Assembly: GCF_016862915.1 (NCBI RefSeq)
Contig: NZ_BONW01000012.1
Span: 62,001-126,000 of the forward strand
Source: Plantactinospora endophytica
GTDB taxonomy: Bacteria > Actinomycetota > Actinomycetes > Mycobacteriales > Micromonosporaceae
Direction of reading: 5' to 3'
Length of the DNA: 64,000 bases
In this document: piece after piece, positions 16,821-25,085 of the stretch
Layout of the letters: the number at the start of each line of letters is the position of its first letter
Position numbering within the stretch: the first letter of the stretch is position 1
Notes under the pieces: generated by a model
The model's database searches: none
What the model was told of the DNA's origin: nothing
The model's input: only the letters and a program-made list of their open reading frames with translations
Made by a program: the position numbers and the translations under genes

Positions 16821-17837
16821 TCAGGTGACCCGACGGCGGATCCGCCACAGGCCGAAGCCGCCCAGCAGCACGCTGAGTCCGAGGTAGATCGCCGACTCCA
16901 GCCACTGGAACGGCCAGTACCGGTGCTCGGGTTGGTAGGCCAGGTCGACGTGCAGGTCCAGGTCGCCGAGGCAGCGGGCGGTGTCGCCGAACGTGCCGGT
17001 CGCCCCGGTCTTCGGCGGGCTCATCAGGCAGTCGTCGAACCGTCCGGCGTCGAGTGCCCGGCCGTCCGAGGTACGCAGCTCGCTGGTGTACGTGACCCAG
17101 GCGTCCGGAACGGTCACCCCCCGTACGACGGCGGCGCCGGTGATGCTGCCGAGGCCGCGTACCTGGTTGATGGCGTCGGCGGTCATCGGTCGGGTGACGG
17201 TGGCCGGCGGCATCAGGTGTGGGCGTATCAGGTTCGGCATGCCGAACTGGACGACGGTGAAGGCGAGCACCGTCAGCGCCATCGCCGGCAGGGTACGCCG
17301 GACGACGAGCCCGAGCACGGTGCCGAGGGTGACCGCGAACAGGGCGTACCCGATGGGGGTGATGTTGCGGGCGCCGAACACGACGGTGCTGAACCGGTCG
17401 TCGGCGGCCGTGTCGACCGGGCTGGCGGCCCAGGTGAGCAGCAGGCTCGCCAGGCCGGCCACGGCCGCGGCGGCCAGGGCGACGAAGAGCAGCCGGGTGG
17501 CGAGCCAGCGCCGCCGGGAGACGCTCTGGTTCCACACCAGCCGGTGGGTGCCGGCCTCCAGTTCGCGGGCGACGAGCGGGGCGCCCCAGAACATCCCGAG
17601 GATGCCGGGGACGAGCCCGAGCAGGCCGGCCAGGATCAGCAGGGTGTTCTGGTATTCGCCGACGAACTGGGCCATCGCCTGGGCACAGTCGCCCTGCGGC
17701 TGGCACCGTGCGAGGTAGCCGGCCCGGCTGTCGCGGATCCGCAGCCCGAGGTGCAGCAGGTAGGCGGCGAGCACAGCCAGGGCACCGACGCCGACCAGCG
17801 CCTGGGTCCGGAACTGTCGCCAACTCAGCCAGATCAT
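16821..17837 (-). CDS. ABC transporter permease
   Basis: This 338-residue protein starts MIWLSWRQFRTQAL, the typical opening of actinobacterial ABC-2-type permeases, and has about six membrane helices with a large extracytoplasmic loop between the fifth and sixth. The loop carries several Cys/Asp residues. The ATG at 17837 overlaps the stop of the ATPase gene by four bases (ATGA), so the two are translationally coupled and form one exporter. The substrate is unknown. A longer frame reaches 17945 but would overlap the ATPase coding region. Confidence 0.9.
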   Translation of the reverse strand: MIWLSWRQFRTQALVGVGALAVLAAYLLHLGLRIRDSRAGYLARCQPQGDCAQAMAQFVGEYQNTLLILAGLLGLVPGILGMFWGAPLVARELEAGTHRLVWNQSVSRRRWLATRLLFVALAAAAVAGLASLLLTWAASPVDTAADDRFSTVVFGARNITPIGYALFAVTLGTVLGLVVRRTLPAMALTVLAFTVVQFGMPNLIRPHLMPPATVTRPMTADAINQVRGLGSITGAAVVRGVTVPDAWVTYTSELRTSDGRALDAGRFDDCLMSPPKTGATGTFGDTARCLGDLDLHVDLAYQPEHRYWPFQWLESAIYLGLSVLLGGFGLWRIRRRVT

Positions 17838-18751
17838 CGCCGGACCTCCCCGGCAGGCACGGCGGCGCGGGCGGCCGTCGGGTCGGCGGCCCGGGTCAGG
17901 TAGCCGAGGACCATTTCCTCGAGCCGGACCGGCTCCGTTGGCCACGGTGTCGGCGGCAATCCACCTTCGGCCCGGACGAGCACCCGACTGTCCCGGTCGG
18001 CGTGCTCGACGTGGATCACCTCGACCCCGGCCGGCAGCCGGTCGAGCTGGTCGCGGGGGACGAGCAGCCGGTGGTGGCCGGCCAGCAGATCGGGTACGTC
18101 GCCGGCCACCTGCACCCGGGACCCGGAGAGTACGACCAGGTGGTCGCAGACCCGTTCCACGTCGTCGAGCAGGTGCGACGAGAGTACGGCGCTGGCGCCG
18201 AGTTCGGCGACGAACTCCCGCAGGTTCCGCATGAACCCGTCACGGGCCAGCGGGTCGAGCGCGGCGGCCGGCTCGTCGAGAATCAGCAGCTCAGGGCGTT
18301 TCGCGGCGGCGACAGTCAACGCCAACTGCGCCCGCTGGCCGCCGGAGAGCCGTCCGGCCCGTTGCGCCGGTTGCAGCCCCACCTGGGCGATCCGGCGTTC
18401 GGCGAGCGCCTGGTCCCAGGAGGGGTTCAGCCGGGCGCCCATCCGCAGGTGGTCGGCGACGGTGAACGACGCGTACACCGGGGTGTCCTGGGCGACGAAG
18501 CCGACCCGGGCCAGGTGTGCGGCGGTCGACGCCGGGCGTGACCCGAGCACCTCCAGGGTGCCCGAGGTCGGCGTGATCAACCCGCAGGCCAGTTGCAGCA
18601 ACGTCGACTTACCGGCCCCGTTCGGGCCGACCAGGCCGATCACCCGCCCGGCGGGGATCGTCAGGGTGCAGTCGGTCAGCGCCGGTCGGCGGCCGTAGCG
18701 TTTGGTCAGGTGCTCGGCGTGCAGCACCGGACAGGAATCCCGTGTTGGCAT
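17834..18751 (-). CDS. ABC transporter ATP-binding protein
   Basis: The 305-residue ATPase has Walker A GPNGAGKST, the Q-loop (GFVAQDTPVY), the signature LSGGQRAQLAL, Walker B LLILDEP and the H-loop SSHL, in the order and spacing of ABC-2 exporters. It also has a C-terminal extension of about 90 residues typical of the CcmA/DrrA-like group. It energises the permease encoded directly downstream. The start chosen is ATG at 18751, with GGGG just upstream; the frame extends to 18871 in low-complexity residues. It is divergent from a membrane-protein plus two-component cluster 118 bp away, which may sense the same stress. Confidence 0.94.
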   Translation of the reverse strand: MPTRDSCPVLHAEHLTKRYGRRPALTDCTLTIPAGRVIGLVGPNGAGKSTLLQLACGLITPTSGTLEVLGSRPASTAAHLARVGFVAQDTPVYASFTVADHLRMGARLNPSWDQALAERRIAQVGLQPAQRAGRLSGGQRAQLALTVAAAKRPELLILDEPAAALDPLARDGFMRNLREFVAELGASAVLSSHLLDDVERVCDHLVVLSGSRVQVAGDVPDLLAGHHRLLVPRDQLDRLPAGVEVIHVEHADRDSRVLVRAEGGLPPTPWPTEPVRLEEMVLGYLTRAADPTAARAAVPAGEVRR

Positions 18752-18869
18752 TGCCCCATCGTCGGCACGTCGCCGGGCGCCGGCATCGGTCCACGGCACG
18801 GTCGGCGGCGCCCGGAACCGTACTTCCGGCCGGTTCGGGGCGGGTCGCACCGTTCCTAGCCTTCCGGGC

Positions 18870-19400
18870 ATGGATCACACGGAACACCCGGCGGGGCCGG
18901 GCAGGGTACTGGTCGACGTCGGGCTCGGCGTGCTGTCCGCCGCAGGGTCGGCCGGCACGGCGTACCTGTTGGCGACGAGTTGGGGCGGCGCGTACTGGGT
19001 GTTCGGCTGCGCGGTCGGGGTGGTGGTGACCGTGCTGGCCCTGTCGCGCGCCCGGCGACGGAGCTGGCCGGTCTTCACCGCCCTGGTCGTCGCCGGGCTG
19101 GCGGTCGGGCTGGCCGGGCTCGCCGACCTGCCCCAGGAGCCCGGTCCGGTCACCGCTCTGGCGCTGGCCGTGCTGACCGGTTCCGCGCTCCGTACGCTGC
19201 CGGCGCCGAGGGCCGCCGCCGTGGCGGTCGCGGGCTTCGGCGTGGTCGCCGGCAGTTGGCTGTCCGCCGGCCCGGGGTTCACCGCCGTAACGGTGTGGAA
19301 CCTGGCGGGCTGGATCGCCGCCGTGCTGACCGGCCTGGGTCTGCGGGCCGCCGGGACGCACACGACCGAGGGGGAGCGGGCGGACCCGATCCACCGGTGA
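18870..19400 (+). CDS. Hypothetical six-helix membrane protein
   Basis: The 176-residue protein is almost entirely made of hydrophobic helices (about six) separated by short Arg-containing turns. It has no recognised domain. It precedes a NarL-type sensor kinase gene by 113 bp on the same strand and faces an ABC exporter, so it could be an accessory sensor subunit or simply a neighbour. A TAGCCT box lies 8 nt before the ATG with no ribosome-binding site, which suggests leaderless expression. Confidence 0.7.
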   Translation: MDHTEHPAGPGRVLVDVGLGVLSAAGSAGTAYLLATSWGGAYWVFGCAVGVVVTVLALSRARRRSWPVFTALVVAGLAVGLAGLADLPQEPGPVTALALAVLTGSALRTLPAPRAAAVAVAGFGVVAGSWLSAGPGFTAVTVWNLAGWIAAVLTGLGLRAAGTHTTEGERADPIHR

Positions 19401-19513
19401 CGGGAGTGCCCGGCGCAGTGCCGTCCTGGCCTGGTCCGAACCGGCGACCCCGTCCACGGGCTTACGTCCGTGGACGGATGCCGGCTCCGCGGGTCGGTGG
19501 CTAGTCTCGCGGC

Positions 19514-20770
19514 GTGGACGCCAGCTCGTACCCGCTCCGGCCGCCGCTGCGGCACCGCCTTCCTCCGGTGGCGCGATCGGCCCTGGTCTGGTGCGCGATC
19601 GCCGCGTTTCCCGTCGTACTGGTCGTTACCGTGGCGTTCCTCGCAGGCGACGACCCTCGATACCACAACGCCGTCCAGACGATCCCCCGCTACGCGCTAC
19701 CGGTCCTGACGATGGCACTGCCCGCCGTCCTGCTTCGGCGGGTCCCGCTGGTGACTCTGACGCTGATTCTCCTCGCGGCGGCGACCATGACGGTGACGGT
19801 CCATTCGCCGTTCACCGGCCATCCGAGCGACCTGCGCTACCTGGAGCTGCTGGCGATCAACCTGACCGTCGGGTACGTCGCGGCGACCCGGTCGCGCCGG
19901 CTCTCGGTGCCGGTGGCCGTGTTGACGCTCTGCCTCGAGATCCTCGTCGGCTACCTCAACCCGGGCGACGCCAACCCGGTCTTCCAGCCGGAGATCCCCA
20001 CCCTGGCGATGCTGGCCACCTGGATGATCGGCAACTCGGTCCGGTCCCGGCGGCAGTACGCCGACGCGCTGCGCTCGCAGGCGACCGCCCAGGCGGTCAC
20101 CGCCGAGCGGCTGCGCATCGCCCGTGAGCTGCACGACATGGTGGCGCACAGCATCGGCATCATCGCGATCCAGGCCGGGATGGGCAGCCGGGTGATCCAG
20201 TCCCGGCCGGCCGAGGCCGGTGCCGCGTTGCGGGCGATCGAGACGACCAGCCGGGAGACCCTCGCCGGGCTGCGGCGGGTGGTCGGCGGGCTCCGCCAGG
20301 CGGACCGGCCTGATTCGGGTTCGCGGGAACATCCGGACCCGTCCGACCCGGGTTCGCGGGATCCGGCGCCGGGGCTGGCCGACCTGGAGCGGCTGGCCAC
20401 GGTGACGGCAGAGGCGGGGGTGCGGGTCGAGCTGTGCTGGCGGGGGGACCGGCGCCCGCTGCCCGCCGACATCGAGCTGTCCGCGTACCGGATCGTGCAG
20501 GAGGCGGTGACCAACGTCGTCCGGCACGCCGGTACGGCGGACTGCCGGGTCGTCGTCGACTACCGGGAGGAGGAGCTGTGCGTGGAGATCGTCGACGAGG
20601 GGCGCGGCGGCCCGGTCGCCGGCACCGGCTTCGGGATCACCGGGATGCGGGAACGGGTCGCTCTGCTGCACGGCGAGTTCCGCGCCGAACCGGTGGCCGA
20701 GGGAGGTTTCCGGGTGGCGGTCCGGCTACCGCTGCCGGAGAACGTGCCGGTTTCCGCGGAGCCGCGATGA
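19514..20770 (+). CDS. Sensor histidine kinase, NarL/DesK type
   Basis: This 418-residue protein has about five membrane helices in residues 20-175, then a HisKA_3 dimerisation and phosphoacceptor segment with His207 in ARELHDMVAHS, and a HATPase_c domain (EAVTNVVRHA N-box, DEGRG and GFGITGMRERV glycine boxes). It should autophosphorylate and pass phosphate to the response regulator encoded next, whose start overlaps its stop (ATGA). A small internal repeat (CGGGTTCGCGGGA, twice at about 20315-20365) encodes a Ser/Asp/Pro linker. GTG start with TAGTCT 7 nt upstream indicates leaderless expression. The signal is unknown; membrane or envelope stress is typical of the family. Confidence 0.94.
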   Translation: MDASSYPLRPPLRHRLPPVARSALVWCAIAAFPVVLVVTVAFLAGDDPRYHNAVQTIPRYALPVLTMALPAVLLRRVPLVTLTLILLAAATMTVTVHSPFTGHPSDLRYLELLAINLTVGYVAATRSRRLSVPVAVLTLCLEILVGYLNPGDANPVFQPEIPTLAMLATWMIGNSVRSRRQYADALRSQATAQAVTAERLRIARELHDMVAHSIGIIAIQAGMGSRVIQSRPAEAGAALRAIETTSRETLAGLRRVVGGLRQADRPDSGSREHPDPSDPGSRDPAPGLADLERLATVTAEAGVRVELCWRGDRRPLPADIELSAYRIVQEAVTNVVRHAGTADCRVVVDYREEELCVEIVDEGRGGPVAGTGFGITGMRERVALLHGEFRAEPVAEGGFRVAVRLPLPENVPVSAEPR

Positions 20771-21426
20771 GTGTCCGGGTGGTGCTCGCCGACGACCAGC
20801 CGCTGGTCCGGTCCGGCCTGCGGGTGCTCGTTGCCGAGACCTCCGACCTGACGGTGGTCGGTGAGGCGGGGACGGGCGCGGAGGCGGTCCAACTGGCCCG
20901 GGACGTCCGGCCGGACGTGGTGCTGATGGACATCAGGATGCCCGGCATGGATGGGATCGAGGCGACCCGGCGGATCGTGGCCGACGGCGGGCCGGTCCGG
21001 GTACTCGTGCTGACCACCTTCGACGAGGACGCGCACGTCTACGGGGCACTGCGGGCCGGGGCGAGCGGTTTCCTGGTCAAGGACATGGCCGTGGACGACA
21101 TCCTCGCGGCGATCCGGGTGGTGGCCGCCGGAGACGCGCTTATCGCGCCGAGCGTCACCCGCCGACTGATCGCCGGTTTCGTCGGGTCCGGCCCGGCGCC
21201 CGCCCGGCCGGCCGGTCCGGTGGCCGGCATCACCGAACGGGAGCGGGAGGTGTTGACCCTGATCGGGCTGGGCCGGTCGAACAGCGAGATCGCCGACGAG
21301 CTGTTCATCACGGTGGCGACCACGAAGTCGCACGTGGCCCGGCTGCTGACCAAGCTCGATGCCCGGGACCGGGTACAGCTCGTGATCATCGCGTACGAGC
21401 TGGGTCTGGTCGCGCCCGCCCGCTGA
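20767..21426 (+). CDS. Response regulator, NarL/LuxR type
   Basis: The 219-residue protein has a receiver domain with acidic pocket Asp9/Asp10, phosphoacceptor Asp55 in VVLMDIRMPG, Thr and Lys switch residues (TTFDED, LVKDMA), and a LuxR-type helix-turn-helix at the C-terminus (ITEREREVLTLIGLGRSNSE and onward). It is the cognate partner of the kinase, with which it overlaps by four bases. The divergent ABC exporter is a plausible target by analogy with other kinase/regulator/exporter clusters; this is inference. Confidence 0.95.
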   Translation: MSVRVVLADDQPLVRSGLRVLVAETSDLTVVGEAGTGAEAVQLARDVRPDVVLMDIRMPGMDGIEATRRIVADGGPVRVLVLTTFDEDAHVYGALRAGASGFLVKDMAVDDILAAIRVVAAGDALIAPSVTRRLIAGFVGSGPAPARPAGPVAGITEREREVLTLIGLGRSNSEIADELFITVATTKSHVARLLTKLDARDRVQLVIIAYELGLVAPAR

Positions 21427-21566
21427 CCGGTGCCGTTTCGTTGCCGGAGCACAGGCGGCTGTGCGTTGCGGGGTGGCGTCGGTCGGTGCCCGACACGGTG
21501 CGCTGCCGACCTGACACGCCATACGTGAATACCTCCGCCGATACCACCGGGCGTACCATCGCGGGT

Positions 21567-21818
21567 ATGGCGGACAAGGTCACCCTGAGCCTGAACCCGG
21601 ACACGCTGGCCCGAGCCCGTGCGGCGGCGAAGCAGGACGGGCTGTCGCTGTCGGCCTGGATCGACCGGGCGGCCCGCAAGGAGGCGCTGCGCTGCGCGGC
21701 TCAGCAGCACGAGGCGTGGCTCGCCGCCAACCCGGAGGTCCAGGACGAACTCGACGCCTTCGACCGGTACGCCGACAAGGTCGACGCGGGCTGGTCCGAC
21801 CTGGCCGGCGCCGCGTGA
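21567..21818 (+). CDS. Antitoxin of a MazEF-type module
   Basis: This 83-residue protein (MADKVTLSLNPDTLARARAA...) looks like a ribbon-helix-helix N-terminal DNA-binding domain followed by an acidic C-terminal tail (NPEVQDELDAFDRYADKVDA) that would wrap the toxin. Its stop overlaps the toxin start by four bases (GTGA), the classic arrangement for balanced expression. A TACCAT box 8 nt before the ATG suggests a leaderless transcript. It is expected to repress its own operon together with the toxin. Confidence 0.85.
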   Translation: MADKVTLSLNPDTLARARAAAKQDGLSLSAWIDRAARKEALRCAAQQHEAWLAANPEVQDELDAFDRYADKVDAGWSDLAGAA

Positions 21819-22132
21819 ACCGGGGCGAGATCTGGACCATCGGCGATCCCGCCCAGCAGGCCAAACACCGGGTGATCGTGCTGTCCGGCGATGCACACAA
21901 CGACCGGCCGGCCGCGTCGCCGTACTGCGCGCCGATCGTCCGGCAGCGTGGCAGCAGCGAACTGCCGCCGTTCGTGGTGCCGCTGGCCGAGACGGATCCG
22001 ATGACCGGGGTCGTGGTGGTGAACCGGCTGCGCCGGATCCCGACGGCGGTGGCGGTTGAGCGGGTGGGGATGGCGACCGGAGCGAGCATGGCCCGGATCG
22101 GTGCGGCGCTGAGCGACCTGTTCGAACTCTGA
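21815..22132 (+). CDS. MazF/PemK family endoribonuclease toxin
   Basis: The 105-residue product has the PemK/MazF beginning NRGEIWTIGDPAQQAKHRVI and continuing VLSG, with a middle strand (LPPFVVPLAETDPMTGVVVVN) and a C-terminal helix. MazF toxins cut mRNA at short sequences and stall growth when the antitoxin is degraded. The GTG start overlaps the antitoxin stop, so translation is coupled. The region between the two recombinase paralogues is a usual type of place for such modules. The target sequence of the nuclease cannot be read from the protein. Confidence 0.88.
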   Translation: MNRGEIWTIGDPAQQAKHRVIVLSGDAHNDRPAASPYCAPIVRQRGSSELPPFVVPLAETDPMTGVVVVNRLRRIPTAVAVERVGMATGASMARIGAALSDLFEL

Positions 22133-22261
22133 CCGGATCACTGGCGTGACGCCTCCGCCACCAGCGCCACGGCTTGCCATCGAGGGTGTGCCCGTCCCGG
22201 ATGGATCGACCCGACCCGTCCGGCCCGGCGAACGGCCCGGTGTGAGCGGCTGCACCGATCA

Positions 22262-22399
22262 GAAATCCTCCGCCCGGTCGTCAGTTCTGTGAGTTTCTCG
22301 CACCGGTGGAAGGATTGCTGACGATGACCGAAATCCTCCGCCCGGTCGTCAGTTCTGTGAGTTTCTCGCACCGGTGGAAGGATTGCTGACGATGACCGA
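22262..22399 (+). repeat. Exact 68-bp tandem duplication spanning the sigma-factor leader and start
   Basis: Bases 22262-22329 are repeated without a mismatch at 22330-22397, and the match runs two bases further. Each unit carries an RBS (GTGGAAGGA), an ATG and the first codons of the sigma factor. In the first unit the ATG at 22324 opens a 21-codon frame that ends at TGA 22387-22389, two bases before the real sigma start at 22392. The copies are identical, so the event is recent or selected. Confidence 0.95.
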
Positions 22400-23468
22400 T
22401 GCCAGACTGCCGAGCGCCGACGAGGCCACGTTCATCGCAGCGGTCCGCTCAGGCGACACGACGCGGTTCGCGCGAATCACGGAGCGTCACCGGCGTGAGT
22501 TGCAGGTGCACTGCTACCGGATGCTCGCGAACTACGAGGACGCCCAGGACATGACGCAGGAGACGTTCCTGCGAGCGTGGAACAAGCGGGAGTCGTTCAA
22601 GGGCCACGCGGCCCTGCGGACCTGGCTGTACCGGATCGCGACGAACGCCTGCCTCGACTTCCTGGAGAAGCGCAACGACCGCACACCCGTACCGTCCGAG
22701 CTGGCGGACGTCGGCTCCGAGGTGCTGTACCTGCAGCCGTACCCCGACCGGATGCTCCCCGAGGACCCGCAGGAATCGGTCGTGGCGCGGGAAACGGTCG
22801 AGCTGGCGTTCATCGTCGCCGTCCAGCACCTGCCGCCGCGGCAGCGGGCGGTGTTCATCCTGCGCGACGTCCTCGGCTGGCCGGCGTCGAAGGCCGCCGA
22901 CGCCCTCGAGCTGACCGTCGCATCGGTGACCAGCGCACTGCAGCGGGCCCGTGTGACGATGCGCGAGCAGGTGCCCGACCGCCGCCTCGACTGGCGGCGA
23001 CCCGCCACTCACGAGCTGTCGAACGACGAGCGCGGCGTGGTGAAGTTGTATGTCGACGCCCATGAGCGCAACGACCTCGACGGGCTGACGGCCCTGCTCC
23101 GCGACGACCTGCGGTTCGTGATGCTGCCCGAGGCGGGCACCTCGGTCGTCACGGCCAAGGACGCGGTGGACGGCTGGGTCTCCGGTGGGCTCTTCCAGCC
23201 CGGCCACGACGACTGGCGCGGTATCACCACGACGGTCAACCGCATGCCCGCCGCCGCGCTTTACCTCCGCACCCCCGACGACCCGGAGTACCGGCTGTTC
23301 GCAATCGCGGTCCTGCACATCGTCGACGGGAAGATCGCCGAGCTCACCGGATTCGACGCCACCGACAAACCATGGCTGGACCTACCTTCGACACTGGGAT
23401 CAGACAGGTCCCCATCGTCGACGAGTCCGGCGCCACGGGCCGGCGTCACCGAGGTCACCGCGGAATGA
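22392..23468 (+). CDS. ECF RNA polymerase sigma factor with SnoaL-like C-terminal domain (SigX5 / TIGR02960 type)
   Basis: The 358-residue protein has sigma region 2 at about residues 14-85 (RHRRELQVHCYRMLANYEDA then QDMTQETFLRAW), sigma region 4 at about 125-185 (LPPRQRAVFILRDVLGWPAS onward), and a C-terminal NTF2/SnoaL-like domain (about 205-320, VKLYVDAHERNDLDGLTALL). In such long ECF factors the C-terminal domain replaces a separate anti-sigma and gates activity. The ATG at 22392 is preferred over the GTG at 22374 because GGAAGGA precedes it. The leader is tandemly duplicated and carries a short upstream frame ending two bases before the start, so translation may be coupled or dampened. 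A hairpin follows the gene. Confidence 0.93.
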   Translation: MTDARLPSADEATFIAAVRSGDTTRFARITERHRRELQVHCYRMLANYEDAQDMTQETFLRAWNKRESFKGHAALRTWLYRIATNACLDFLEKRNDRTPVPSELADVGSEVLYLQPYPDRMLPEDPQESVVARETVELAFIVAVQHLPPRQRAVFILRDVLGWPASKAADALELTVASVTSALQRARVTMREQVPDRRLDWRRPATHELSNDERGVVKLYVDAHERNDLDGLTALLRDDLRFVMLPEAGTSVVTAKDAVDGWVSGGLFQPGHDDWRGITTTVNRMPAAALYLRTPDDPEYRLFAIAVLHIVDGKIAELTGFDATDKPWLDLPSTLGSDRSPSSTSPAPRAGVTEVTAE

Positions 23469-23724
23469 GCACCCTGACCAGCTGAACACCAACGCGACAA
23501 CGCGAACACCGCCGCCCCGCCAGCGTTGCCGGTGGGGCGGCGTCATGCCCGAAGAACATCGTCACGATCAACGACGCCGTCGTCCTCATCTACAGCGAGT
23601 CGGTCAACAGCTCGCTCAGAACGCAAGGAAGGGCGCGGGGAAGGTTCCCGCACAGCCGAAGGTCAGGGTGAGCACGTCGGCCAGGATTCGACCTGGCCAT
23701 CCGAGCCGAGCATTTGGCCCGTGC
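23469..23724. other. Intergenic stretch between sigma factor and reductase gene
   Basis: This 256-base convergent gap holds one hairpin near its left end (annotated separately) and no supported gene. Confidence 0.5.
23511..23541 (+). terminator. Hairpin after the sigma-factor gene
   Basis: GCCGCCCCGCC (23511-23521) pairs with GGTGGGGCGGC (23531-23541) with one G-T wobble and a 9-nt loop, 42 nt after the stop. No U-tract follows. Confidence 0.5.
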
Positions 23725-24312
23725 TCATCGCCTCGTCGCGTATCGGGTCAGCAGGATGCCGCCGGGAAATGTCCGCGTCTCCACGAGGTTCAGGTTCACC
23801 CAGGTGTCCAGCGCGGTGAAGAACGGCGTGCCGCCGCCCACCAGGACCGGGTAGGTGACCAGCACGTACTCGTCGATCAGCCCGGCCCGCATGGCCGCCC
23901 CGGCGAGCGTCGCGCCGACGATGTCCATCGGGGCGGCGTCCTCTGCCTTGAGCCGGGTGATCTCGGTGACCGGGTCGCCGCTGAACAGGCGGGTGTTCCA
24001 GTCGACCTTGTCGATCGTCGAGGAGAACACCATCTTCGGCATGTCCCGCCAGCGGCGGGCGAACTCGATCTCAGCCGGTGTGGCGCCGGGCTGCTGGTCG
24101 GCGGTCGGCCAGTGGGAACTCATCGTCTCCCACAGCTTGCGCCCATACAGCGCCAGGCCCGTCACCGCCACCCGGTCGGACCACCACTGGAACAGTTCGT
24201 CGCTCGACGACGAATCCGGTCCGTCACCCCCACTCCAGCCGAGGTCGTCGCCGGGCGCGGCGATGTAGCCGTCCAGGGTCACATTCATACCAAAGGTCAG
24301 TTTCCGCATCAT
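23725..24312 (-). CDS. Dihydrofolate reductase-like (RibD C-terminal domain) protein
   Basis: The 195-residue protein has the DHFR/RibD-C fold. It begins RKLTFGMNVTLDGYIAAPGD, the usual first strand and active-site loop, followed by ALYGRKLWETM, MPKMVFSSTID (NADPH-binding region), MDIVGATLAGAAMRAGLIDE and VLVGGGTPFF. Proteins of this group are stand-alone NADPH reductases of unknown substrate and are common in actinobacteria. The start is ATG-ATG at 24312; the frame is well bounded. It is convergent with the sigma-factor gene and unlikely to be essential DHFR, because conserved folate-pocket residues are absent. Confidence 0.88.
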   Translation of the reverse strand: MMRKLTFGMNVTLDGYIAAPGDDLGWSGGDGPDSSSSDELFQWWSDRVAVTGLALYGRKLWETMSSHWPTADQQPGATPAEIEFARRWRDMPKMVFSSTIDKVDWNTRLFSGDPVTEITRLKAEDAAPMDIVGATLAGAAMRAGLIDEYVLVTYPVLVGGGTPFFTALDTWVNLNLVETRTFPGGILLTRYATRR

Positions 24313-24497
24313 GCCAGCCTCTCGTGAGTCGATCTAACACGTACAGACGGGCGCGGCGCGGAAACCTAATCGGTGCGCGATCTGCGTCCGCAGGTAGTCC
24401 TCGCGTTCCGGACTCGGCTCGGCGGCCTCGGCTCGACCGTCGCCGGGAGGACCCGTCCGACCCAGCTTCAGGATCGGCGGTGGTGGTGCGGGGCCGG

Positions 24498-25016
24498 TCA
24501 GGGCGTCGGGGGCCGTTCGGCGGCGATCATGACCCGGCGCAGCAGCTCGGAAAGGGTGCGCCGCTCGTCGGCGGAGAGCACGCCGAGCAGCCTGTACTCC
24601 TCGTGGCCGAGGACGTCCATCGCGCCGAGCCAGGCGGCCCGGCCCTGCGCGGTCAGCTCGATGTCGACCCGCCGCCGATCCTCGGCCGACGGTGCGCGCC
24701 GGACGAAACCACGGGCGACCAGGGTGTCGATCCGGGCGGTCACCGACGGCGGCGCCAGGTTCAGGTCTTCGGCGAGCTGCGACGGCACCGCGCGGCCGTG
24801 CCGGCCGGCGAGCGCGTGCAGGGTGTCGAACTCGGGTCGTTGCAGGTCGAAGTCGACAAGCGACTTCTCCCGGACCCGACGCAGGTGGTTGGCCAGCAGC
24901 TTGGCCCGGGTCACCGCACCCTCGACGTCCGGGTCGAGTTCGGGGAGTACGGGCAGCCAGCGGGCGACGTGCCCGTCGGTCCAGTCCTGCTGCTCCACGC
25001 CGCCCTGGTGTTCCAC
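24498..25016 (-). CDS. MarR family transcriptional regulator
   Basis: The 172-residue protein has the winged-helix MarR fold: a dimerisation helix, recognition helix in PSQLAEDLNLAPPSVTARID and wing RRAPSAEDRRRVDIELTAQG. It is divergent from an MFS exporter gene 69 bp away, and the gap holds two adjacent copies of a palindromic 14-mer. By family analogy it represses the exporter until a toxic ligand binds. GTG start at 25016. Confidence 0.93.
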   Translation of the reverse strand: MEHQGGVEQQDWTDGHVARWLPVLPELDPDVEGAVTRAKLLANHLRRVREKSLVDFDLQRPEFDTLHALAGRHGRAVPSQLAEDLNLAPPSVTARIDTLVARGFVRRAPSAEDRRRVDIELTAQGRAAWLGAMDVLGHEEYRLLGVLSADERRTLSELLRRVMIAAERPPTP

Positions 25017-25043
25017 GCCACGATCCTACGTCGAAGCAGAATT

Positions 25044-25072
25044 ATTCGTTGACGAAAGATTCGATGTCGAAA
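25044..25072. promoter_or_regulatory. Tandem MarR-type operator
   Basis: ATTCGTTGACGAAA (25044-25057) and ATTCGATGTCGAAA (25059-25072) are adjacent 14-mers, each with TTCG...CGAA dyad symmetry, separated by one base. They occupy the centre of the divergent marR/MFS promoter region and end 13 bp before the MFS start. The surrounding DNA is unusually AT-rich. Binding by the MarR protein is inferred. Confidence 0.7.
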
Positions 25073-25085
25073 TAATCTGCCCGAC

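Noticed and set aside
20315-20365. Short repeat CGGGTTCGCGGGA inside the histidine kinase gene.
   Set aside because: It is in frame and encodes a low-complexity linker between kinase subdomains; no separate element is needed.
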